Assembly (NCBI GenBank): GCA_016800925.1
Contig: JABCPU010000241.1
Location: forward strand, 1-64,000
Direction: 5' to 3'
Length of the DNA: 64,000 nucleotides
Source of the DNA: Suillus spraguei
Lineage: Eukaryota; Basidiomycota; Agaricomycetes; Boletales; Suillaceae
Shown one piece after another: positions 55,141 to 64,000 of this stretch. A program made the translations under genes and the position numbers. The notes beneath the pieces are model-generated. The model ran no database searches and was not told where the DNA came from. It worked only from the letters and a program-made list of their open reading frames with translations. Position 1 is the first letter of the stretch, and the number at the start of each line of letters is the position of its first letter.

Positions 55141-56114
55141 TCCAGAGGTCCAGGACCGGTGAGGGGAATCCCCATCGCGATAAGGTTAACCCGAATCGTA
55201 CGCTCCACTAGACTGGGTCAAGGCCAGCCCTTGATCATCACGCAGGGTCTATGCGCCGGACTCCCTTTCCACATAAAAGGCTGAGGAGTGGCGTATTCTA
55301 AACACAGATAGAGGCAAGGCGATTGGGGCAGCGATAAGCTGACGAGACCCTTCGCGAGGTCGAAACCGCTTACTAACGCTCCCCTTCCCCCACTGCGCCT
55401 TGTTCTAGGAGACGACGGACAGCAGGAAAGGTGCATAGGGGCAGTCAGCCTACGCCTGCGTTCAAGACCTTAATCTATGCCACCACGGCTGCCTCGGCCC
55501 CTTTCTTTGGGGCCTAGTAGATAATCTGTCCAGAATGTGGTCCATAGTTAGAGTGGGGGGATTTAGTTTCCTAACATTATAATACCAATTGCATGTCTAA
55601 AACGGCCGGCAGGAACGGTGGACTAGTGTACGCCCCACACCAGAGCATTCGTGAATTGGGAATGGGTCCGGACACAGGGGATCCAATAGTCTAGATTGTA
55701 TTGTCTTTCAGAGTTTACTCTTACAATAATGAAGTGACCTTGTCGGGCGAGAAGGTTCTACCTGTTTCGCATTGAATGACAATCAGCTTATTGACAAAAT
55801 TCTTTGGTTAGTCGCGCATCTGGTGTTTAAATAACATGATGATCTACCTATGCAGACACCCGTATGAGCTTGGAGACAGAAAAAAGATACAGTACGTAGA
55901 AGTCAGGGTATCGCATAATGATATAGAGCGTACAAAAAGGAATCGGATTACGACTTATGTTGACAATAGCGAACCATGATGACAGAAAAAAAGGATGAAG
56001 AAACACACGAGAGCAATTCTACGACAGCATCCAAGACAGAGAACCAGCAGCTTATATATGAAACAATATCTACCAATGCATGCATAGCATGCCAAAGAAA
56101 AGAAAATCCAGGAT

Positions 56115-59100
56115 TTATTCCTCTTCCCCCTCGTCTTCTTCTTGTATCGGATGTCTGAACGCCGGGCCTGAGCGGCTTGCGGGTAGTTGACGACGCCCTG
56201 CTCTCACATCTGAAGTCTCGAACACATTCTCCGTCGGGGTAGGGGACGACCTAGCGGGCGAGTGGCCTTGTTTGGCCCTGTTACTGCTGTTCGGCGGTGC
56301 CAGTGAGGTAGCACGACCCTTCCCCGAGCGTGCATTATGATTCCGTGCAGGAGGCGACATAGGGGTGGGCGACTCGATGGGGGTAAACGATGAGCTCGCA
56401 CTTGAGCTTGACGGCATCTGACCCAACCCACCCGCAAACTCAGGTATGTCATCATCCTCATCCACCCAATCGCTCTCATCGCCCAAATTGAGACTCTGCC
56501 TCCCAGTAAACACATCCCGAATGTTTGCGGGCCCCTCTGGTCCTGGGGATATTGAAAGCACCTCGATAGGTAGATGCATAGAACGGGACTGCCAGCCAGG
56601 AGGCTCGTGGCCCCAAGATTTTTTCCAGCTTGTTCGCCCGACAGTCCCGGAGGGACTCATGAAAGGTGTAATCCGTTTTTGAGCTACGAATGTCGCACTA
56701 CCTGTTGTCCCACGCCGTGGTGTGTCGTCAAGCGAGCGGCGGGACGGATAGCTCTTGTACGGAGAACTCGTGCGGGTGCCTTCTCCTTCCGAAGCTTCAT
56801 TAAACGAAGTTGGCCGGGAGGACGTTAGTGAATGGACGGATGACGCAGCAGAACTGGATCTATTGTGTACAGGTCGAGGGCCTGCCTGATGACGCATGAC
56901 ACGAGTTGACGAAGAAGACCCGGCTCGCCTGTGGTGATATTTATGCATTGGTGAACCGGTGCGATAGTGCGCTGACCCATTAGACCCTGTAGATGGCGAT
57001 TTGCAATGCTTGCCAATTGTAACACTATGAATGGAGGACGGGCGCGATGAGTATTCTCCCCTGTCAGATCCTGGCGTATGAGCACCACCATATGATCGTA
57101 TGCTGGGAATTTGCTCCAGTATGTGGGGTGGCTCCAGAACTAGCAATTGCCCAGAGTTTCCAGACGACCGACGGGAATTCACACTGCTCGAACGGCGCGA
57201 CGATGTTGAGTGACGTTTCACACGCCGTCCACGCCCAATACCACTGCCTCTTATCTTGACATTCCCATGACCACCAGGTGACATGGAAGCGGTAGAGGGG
57301 ATGGCAAGAGAACGACTATATGAAAGTCCGCGTCCACTACCTTGAGCTTGAGCCGTTTCCTTCCGCTTCCCTTTCTTATCTTCCTGGAACCATAATCTGA
57401 ATGCGGACAATAAACTGGCGCGATTCCGGTGAGGTGGCACAACCTTTCCCTCATCTGAGAAGTTCGGGAGGCTCGTCAGCGTATCACCCGGGGAGTTCGC
57501 AGGTGTGTGCGTATGTGACTGTGGAGGAGACGTTCGGTCATCAGTGACCACCCACGGCGAACCAGGCAAAGGGGGCAGAACACTTGAGTCTACAATGGAT
57601 GGGGTAATAGGGACGGTCGCTTGGTCCTTAGGTTTCAAAGGCGGCGACTTGGTCAACTTGGAGGAGTTCCCAGAATTTCGGGGCTCTTCCCCGCCTCCAC
57701 TCCGCTTTTCGTGCTCTCTCGGCCTTTCCCGTTCCCGTTCGCGGTCCTTGTCCTCCCCTTTCACTGCTTCGCTTGATTTCTTGCGCACGAGACCTGCGAT
57801 TTCGAGGGCATTCGTGGCGCGCTGCATAATGCTCACACTTCCAGAGCGTGCCTTGCTATCCCTCCTCCCTTTGTTGTCTTTCTCCTTATCCTTATCCTTG
57901 AAGCTCCCAGTAGGCGTCGATGGATTGGACCTGCCGGAAGATTCAGCAATAGTCGGTGACGGTGACAGAAACGGCGACTTGGCACGTGGCGGTGTCATAG
58001 GCCGTGCAGATGATGGGACGGTGGGCGTCGGAGGTAGCAAGGCAAATTCAGGAGGATATACCAGACCCAACGATGAAGTAACTGTGGCATCATCAGTCTG
58101 CACACCGATGCCACGTTTGGTTCGTCTCCGAGAATTAGGAAGGTCCTCTTTCTCTCCATCTTTCTCTCGCTGCTTGCTATCTGCGTGCTCGGGAAACTCG
58201 GGGGGCAATGGTACCTCTCCAGCCAAAACACGTTTTTCGCGCTTGCGCTTTAGCATCCACCAAATAGCACCTGCGGCGTCGCATGCATCGCTTAGAACAG
58301 AATGCACGATCTGACTAGTGTCAAATCCAAGTAGACTGAGGCTGTTGAGAAGGTCGCGTTCGACAGGTGTAGAGAAAATTATGGGAGCTGGAGTGCTGAG
58401 TAATGATGCAAAATCTTGGGGTGGGAGAGGGACCAATGGCTTGTCCAGTGTTGGTGAACCGGAGTCAGAAAGGGTAGAGGACACAGAGCGGCGCTTTGTA
58501 CGTGCAGGTGTGCGTGTAGGATACGGGGGCGCCTTAGGGGTCTGATCTAGGTTTGTAACCGACCCTGTAGTGGATGGTACAATGTTCTCTGCTTCAGGTT
58601 CCTCTTCGATGACAGTTTCAGGCTGCCCAGTCACGCTATCTTTACTGAGATGCTGAGAGCGCTGAGCGGTCTTAGTGATCGTTGTTTGGCTCTCATTACC
58701 CTGAGTTGCATCGAAAGGGTCCTTAGGAGTGTCATCAGGAGTTGTAGGGGGCGATGGAGATAAATGAGATGATGCAGAAACAAAGGATTCAGATGTAGTC
58801 GACGTTGCCGGAGAAATAGAAAGTTCGTTCACCTGTATTTGAGTATTCACGACGGGTTTCACAGGGGGAATAAAGGTATCGCGGGCAGGTGACGGGGATG
58901 GAGGAACGCAATTGACACCAAGGGGTACTTGGTCAGAAACAGGAGCAGAGGGGGTAGATGTAAACCACGGAGAAGCCAGAATTTGTGGGATCGTCGGACG
59001 CTTAGCAGGATCAACCTCGAGAATGCTGCGGATAAGGTCGCGGGCGTCTATGCCCACCGCTGGTAAGTAAATCACATCCGAATAGCATAAAATTAATAGA

Positions 59101-59984
59101 TACCTGTGGAGAGCCACTCAGGGTCTTCATATTTGCCTTTGATAACCTTTTCTCTCATGATTGCCTCGTCGTCATCATCAAACGGAAGTGTGCCAGTTAG
59201 AAGACAGTAGAGAATCACACCCATGGACCAAACGTCGACCTCTAATATATCGAGATTAAAAGGTTCCAACAAAAGAAAATAAGGTAGGCGAGCTCACCTG
59301 GGCCAAGGTAACGCTTGCCTTGGAGCATCTCAGGGGCCGCATACCCCGTAGTACCGCAAAAAGTCTCCATGTAGACGCCACGGTCATATTCGCGAGTAAA
59401 GCCAAAGTCGCCAAGTTTGATTCGACAGTGTTCATCAAGTAAGACATTTTCGAGCTTCAGATCTCGGTGGACGATGCCCTTCTCGTGTAGATATGCAACT
59501 GCAAGCGCAAGCTGACCAAAAATGATGCTGGATTCGCGTTCAGACAAGCGACCTTTCTCGGCAAGATAATCAAATAGCTCGCCACCACAACAGAGTTCTG
59601 TGACGATCCAGATGTGAGATTCGGTGGCAATGACTTCATACATCTGTGTGACGTGGGGGTGGTGGAGCTGGCGGTGGTGGTGTATTTCGCGGGTGAGGGT
59701 AGCGGACATTGATTTTGGAATTTGCTTTATAGCGACTCTGGTAGAAGTGATCCGGTGAGTGCCCAAGCGAACCTTCCCGTACGCGCCTAGTGTGTGTCAG
59801 GGACAAGGAAGCAAGGAGGGTCAGAAGCCATACCTTCACCAATGACCTTTCCGAGGGTGTAGTTTCCGACAACTCTTATCTTGCTCGATGAGAGTTCCTT
59901 CCCAAGTTCGTTATAAGCATTAGCAAGTTGTGCTTTGTGGTTCTGGGTCACGGAACCCGTATGTTTGTGGCCGTGTGCAGACAT
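56115..59984 (-). CDS. Large CAMK-like Ser/Thr protein kinase (Kin4/Gin4-type group)
   Basis: Exons 59834-59984, 59298-59786, 59104-59241 and 56115-59059 give 1240 aa. The kinase domain (about 40-305) is complete: G-loop [36 protein letters not shown], a Cys-containing activation loop [24 protein letters not shown], and the LASPWF end. A UBA-like patch follows at about 390-430 ([30 protein letters not shown]), as in AMPK-related kinases. The remaining 800 residues are Ser/Pro/Arg-rich and disordered, with a conserved-looking acidic island [19 protein letters not shown] near 1130. Fungal relatives act in cell-cycle and polarity checkpoints. The exact orthologue is not decided from sequence alone. 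Confidence 0.88.
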
Positions 59985-61723
59985 GTACAAGTTGAAATTT
60001 AACGTAGAACAGAAATGAGAGGCGCGGGCACAAGGGCCACAGAAGTAGTTCACAAATTGGCAAGAAATTCAGTTGAAGCAGAAGATGGCAGACACCCAGC
60101 TGTTTGGTTAAACAAGTTGCTCGATTCCAACTGCTTTCCAGTAACAACTGTTTCGGACACAGCCAAGATTTCCCACGCCGTCCAGAAGTACAGCCTCTAT
60201 TCAATAACGATCTTCAAGTGGTTCAAATCCGAGGTCCTGACAGTGAGATGAAGGTATCATGAAATAATCATAGACAACATCGTCACCATGCGAGATCATT
60301 GTTGGTAAACTCGCAGATAGAAACGTTGGTGAAGAACGTCTTTAAAATGATTGCCGATTTGTATATTCCACCTACACTAGTGGCTTCCACCTCGAATCAC
60401 GATCAGGTAAAGAATTACTTCCTTATGAAGCAGCAGAAGATGAGAACTATCCCCGCGCATATAGTCTTCAGGCCCGCTTCCCTGTTCGCTCCACATATGG
60501 GTGGTCCGACCCGCAATTCTCGCCTCGCTACCGACCTGCATCCTAATCTTTCATGAAACGCTCGGTTCATCAAGAACTTTTTACCTAATGCGACACCGGC
60601 ACCGACAACTGCCACCCTGACCGCATGCTAGACTGCAATTCCACGTGACTTACACGACAAGGCTGCCAAACGCTGTGAATTTCTCCTTAGTCAACAATGA
60701 GACTTTTTGACCTTCTCAAGCTTTTGATCGAACTCCGTAGCCAATGTAATTTCTAGTAATCTCGACGGTATACGCGATCATGTAAGATCATTCAATCTAG
60801 GCGGAATGATCATGATGATTCTATGACCAAAAGTATTCAAATAGTATGTAGTAACTGAGATCATCGGGCCAGAGCGTTCAAGTCAACGTTAAACAATGCA
60901 CTATTATTATTATTTATTTTTATACAGTATTTGATTGATTGAGAATATGAGTGGTACTTGGGGTTAGGGTTAGGACAATCAAACAATGTAAAATAAGGCC
61001 CACCCAGCCAGAGTGGCCATGGTGGGACGGGAAAATATTGAGACGATGCATGAGCCGAAGCACATACAAACCATGGACGCCCTCTGAGGACAAGGTCGCC
61101 GTGCTATGAAAGGTATCCACGGCCCACGAACCTGAGACCTGAAGAGGTCTGTGCCATCAAGGTAAGTATGAAGAATTCATTTCCCATCTGACTGGGTTTT
61201 ATACTGGCCGAGCGTGCACGGACCATCAATTTGCGTGAGAGCGACAGCGCCATCCCCCATTTGCTTATTCTTCATCGTGAACTTTTGCTGGTACACATCA
61301 TGATAATATTTGACTGGTTTGGAGATCAATTTGGCGCGATTGCATACATCGCCTCGTAGACTATAACTTCATACTGTTTGTCACAGTTACTTTGACTAGG
61401 TATAGGAGGGCTATGGCGGATTACTCTGTGGTGCGTTTCCTCCCATAATTCAGTTTTCATTAATACATTACAAAATACAATTTAGTTGCACCCGCTGATC
61501 TTCGTCAACGCTGTCGAATTTCGATCTTTAGTGCCTCGCATTGCCTTCACAGTAACTTGAAATATCCGAGGTAGCCGGGCAACACACTGTCGTTCCTTTT
61601 TGTAATTATTCAAACTCAATCGTATCCATCCAAGCTAGCACTATCTGAACTTCAAGATCACAATGGTAAAGACGCGCCTACTAGGAGGCAGTTCGAGTCA
61701 ATCGTCACTTCTTTATTTCTGAT
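59985..61723. other. Gene-poor stretch upstream of the kinase
   Basis: Kinase 5' region, then plus-strand open pieces at 60015-60251 and 60299-60556 with no recognised family. Two TTAGGG-like words at 60962-60974. Otherwise AT-rich and empty. Confidence 0.35.
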
Positions 61724-61924
61724 ATGGAATCGTTCACTGCAACCGAGTGCCGGCCGCCGCCCTGTTCAACCAATGGCGCCCACAGTACAACTGCATCAGT
61801 ACTAGATATCTGCAGTCTTCGAGTGTACTGCGCTGCGATGGTCTTCCAAGCTCTGCACAATATGGGTGATTTTCTCTGGATAGTAAGTGCATTAGTACTC
61901 AAATATGATGCCACTAATCGTTGA
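61724..61924 (+). other. Short ORF, 66 aa, unknown
   Basis: Starts ATG at 61724 (M-E-S-F-T-A-T-E-C). After I-C-S-L-R-V-Y-C-A-A-M-V-F-Q-A-L there is a possible donor GTAAGTG near 61882. It could be the first exon of a gene whose remainder I could not follow. 450 bp upstream of the UbiA gene. Confidence 0.25.
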
Positions 61925-62380
61925 CCAACAATAGCCATAGGATAGCAATGTGAGCACATCGCAATTCAAACGCTACACAGCGCTCTAATCTTTTGCTTAT
62001 CTGTCAGGTGGTACGTATCAGTTTTTTTTCCAAACCTTGTCAACTCTGGGGCTGTCCGTGGCTATGACGGTTCAGGGGATACTCCGACAGTTATTTCTCA
62101 CGAATGGTGAGTTTGTCTTTCTGAGTAGAACTCTTCCAAGTCAGCTGGTCACATCTTCTCCACCAAAAGAGGGGGTACTTTTGACGTCACTGCCTCAGGT
62201 GGCACCGGGACTAGTGATTCACAACCGGTTTTCTGTTCCGCGACTTTTGGGAGCAGTCTTCGAGTTCCTTGTATACTCCCGGCATGACTACCATACCGGT
62301 TGGCGCTTCTTTCAAACCGCATATTCGAAGTATAAAATACATGGACCCGGCACACATCCTGGGCATTCAAGACACTCACA

Positions 62381-63424
62381 ATGTTCTCTCAAGCTCTCAT
62401 GGTTCGCGCCGATAGCATCGCTCGTTATCTTGAGACGGTCTTCCTTTTTACACAAAATGATATCAGAACGACACTGATACCTGTCGTATGTGACAACTAT
62501 CGCGCGTCTCGTCCTCTTGCTCAATTACACTTTTCAGACCATATTCGCATTATCCGTGGCTCCCAATTATGACCCCGCCCACGCTTGGCATGCTCCTTTG
62601 TGGATATGGTTCCACTTGTTGCAGTTCAATATTGCAAACCAGATCCAGGATCCGGAGGAGGACCGCAAGAACAAGCCCTCCCGTCCGATACCTGCTGGTC
62701 GCATTTCTGTCGACAGCGCAGCTGATATGCGCTGGGTGATGGTCCCAGTCTGCTTGATGCTATCGTTGTGGTACGGCACTCAGGCCCTGCTTGCCAGTAC
62801 TGTTTTTGCATTGTTGACGATCTGGTACAACGAACTTCATGGTGATAAAATGGGATGGTCAAAGAATGTACTTACAGCCATCCTTGGTGGGTGCCTGGAG
62901 GTCGGAGGAATCCTCGCTATTGGTAGGTCTATCCAACTGTATATAATGTGCCAGTTTTCTGATCTAGCGTACAGGTCCTCACAACTCATGCATCGATAAT
63001 GTCGGTGCTCTGGCGGTCGCACTTAGCATGACAGTCTTTGCGACTACACTTCATGCGCAAGACTTCAAGGATCAAGAGGGTGACCGCCTCACTGGCAGGC
63101 GTACGCTACCCACACTCTTTCCTAAAGCTGCGCGATTTTCAATGATGGTCGGCCTTCCCCTCTGGTCATTTGGCCTGAGCTGTATCTGGAAGCTAGATGC
63201 GCTCTCTACCACTGCATTGGTAGTTTATGGCGCATTTGTGGGGACCCGATTCGTGATGTACGACACGGTACACGCCGATAAGCAGTCCTGCAAATTTTAT
63301 AGCGTGAGTCGAAATATTACTTGGGGGCACACCAAGGTGAGGCTAACAAACGGACTCATACCAGCTATGGTACTTGCTTGGCCATCTACTTCCAGGTTAC
63401 TGGCGTTTCTTCTATGGTGTTTGA
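62381..63424 (+). CDS. UbiA-family integral membrane prenyltransferase or terpene-cyclase-like protein
   Basis: Exons 62381-62485, 62538-62922, 62975-63303 and 63365-63424 give 292 aa. Both metal-binding loops are present: N-Q-I-Q-D-P-E-E-D-R-K-N-K-P-S-R-P-I (N/D-xxx-D-xxx-D) and D-F-K-D-Q-E-G-D-R-L-T-G-R-R. About seven hydrophobic segments lie between and after them (VMVPVCLMLSLWYG, AILGGCLEVGGILAIG, VGALAVALSMTVFA, LPLWSFGLSCIW). Small agaric UbiA proteins of this type transfer isoprenoids or, as in the fumagillin pathway, cyclise terpenes; which applies here is open. No quinone-pathway targeting signal seen. A decayed inverted paralogue lies at 51800-52549. Confidence 0.85.
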
Positions 63425-63726
63425 GTATCCGGAGCTGACGGTCAGATTTGACCTGTTCTAATGATATACTACTTATTTAATAGCTTAATGTTGCATCACA
63501 CGAAACAAATTCAAGACTAGCCAAAAAGTTGATCTCGGTACTCTGAGTCAGTGACAGCCGGTCAATCGCAAGTCCGCACGTCTTTGGACTCAGCGCCAAG
63601 TCAGCGCTCGCACTTACATAATGACTTGGTTTAAAATTGTTCATCGTAATTTTTTCCTCCCTGTAAACCGATCATCAAGTTGACGCTTGAGACTATCGCC
63701 CAGGACTCTTTGGACTTACTGCAGGA
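63425..63726. other. Intergenic space between UbiA and the terminal gene
   Basis: Nothing recognised. Contains TCAGTGACAGCC-type unique sequence only. Confidence 0.35.
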
Positions 63727-64000
63727 ATGGGAACTGCCGGGCATTATGTGGTCCGCTATCGGAATATGTATTTTGTATCACACCACGGCAGTGATGGTTA
63801 TCCAGAAGGGCTTGGCTTACAGGTGCTTGGGCTTATACGGCAGCCCAATGCCATTGCGACCTATCAGCAGGTGTTTGGAGAGATGCTGGACGGTTTGAAG
63901 AACCCTTCGCATTCTCTATTGGTAGTAGAAAATGGTGATGATTTTGATGAAGAACCCCCCTCACCAAAGCGGCCACGAGGTTATGGTTGGGTCTACGAGA
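63727..64000 (+). CDS. Conserved agaric protein of unknown function, partial
   Basis: Open from ATG 63727 to the window end (91 codons, no stop). Reads M-G-T-A-G-H-Y-V-V-R-Y-R-N-M-Y-F-V, then S-D-G-Y-P-E-G-L-G, the signature opening of a large uncharacterised agaric family (usually R-Y-F-V-F-Y-N-H-x-D-S-Y-P-x-G-L-G). An acidic D-D-F-D-E-E-P-P-S-P-K-R-P-R-G-Y follows. The rest lies beyond the window. Confidence 0.6.
   Translation, partial: MGTAGHYVVRYRNMYFVSHHGSDGYPEGLGLQVLGLIRQPNAIATYQQVFGEMLDGLKNPSHSLLVVENGDDFDEEPPSPKRPRGYGWVYE

Larger units (their letters stand above)
54682..56114. other. Gene-free stretch with a C21 tract and a hairpin
   Basis: A 21-base C run at 54815-54835 and a strong inverted repeat at 55098-55140. 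GC-richer than its surroundings around 55050-55500. No protein family or structural RNA recognised. Its right end is the 3' UTR of the kinase gene. Confidence 0.45.

Noticed and set aside
60205..60240. GGTTCAAATCC resembling a tRNA T-loop
   Set aside because: The flanking bases do not form a T stem and no D or anticodon arm fits.
60956..60975. TTAGGG-like words suggesting an interstitial telomere
   Set aside because: Only about two units; expected by chance in 64 kb.

Overview
The window is nuclear DNA of a mushroom-forming basidiomycete (Agaricomycetes). Genes carry many 45-65 bp GT-AG introns. The conserved genes have fungal orthologues, and the repeats (Ty3/gypsy chromovirus, PIF/Harbinger, hAT-like, solo LTRs, DUF6532-type genes, beta-trefoil genes) are typical of agaric genomes. 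No tRNA, rRNA or CRISPR was found.

Layout. 0-3.4 kb is ordinary euchromatin: glucosamine-6-phosphate N-acetyltransferase (GNA1), ribosomal protein eL24 and a synaptobrevin v-SNARE. 3.4-10 kb holds a degenerate tandem duplication (about 1.2 kb units) that carries copies of an unnamed gene family. Family members have a tiny first exon, a D-S-x-L-Y motif and a C-terminal C/H-rich finger pair. Intact members lie at 8.85-9.88 kb and 48.5-49.4 kb, with broken ones at 5.5, 6.7 and 50.8 kb. 11.7-13.1 kb is a secreted pepsin-fold protein whose second catalytic Asp is replaced.

13.3-42.8 kb is a nested transposon block. It contains a Harbinger element (13525-19935) with an accessory ORF and a dead transposase, cut by two solo LTRs. 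This sits inside remnants of a second Harbinger-like element that is itself cut by an 850 bp LTR-like insertion. Next come a 2 kb TIR element with an LTR-like insertion, another solo LTR, and a complete Ty3/gypsy chromovirus (27365-35006) inserted in a DUF6532-type gene. The chromovirus has an unusual intact third ORF with two zinc-knuckle-like motifs. Last is a 5.6 kb non-autonomous hAT-like element (37178-42771) with a perfect 8 bp target duplication and its own solo LTR. Many lesions in this block are C-to-T type (TGG to TGA/TAG, CGA to TGA, CAG to TAG).

42.8-47.7 kb is a large inverted repeat. Each arm carries a beta-trefoil gene, head to head. The left copy is open and the right copy has a premature stop. 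The 1.6 kb loop holds a fragment of a ribonucleotide reductase small-subunit gene.

48-53 kb is a mosaic of a finger-family gene, tandem repeats and a UbiA prenyltransferase pseudogene. From 53.3 kb the sequence is gene-rich again: Mo25/Hym1, a large CAMK-like protein kinase, an apparently intact UbiA-family membrane protein, and the start of an unnamed conserved gene that runs off the end.
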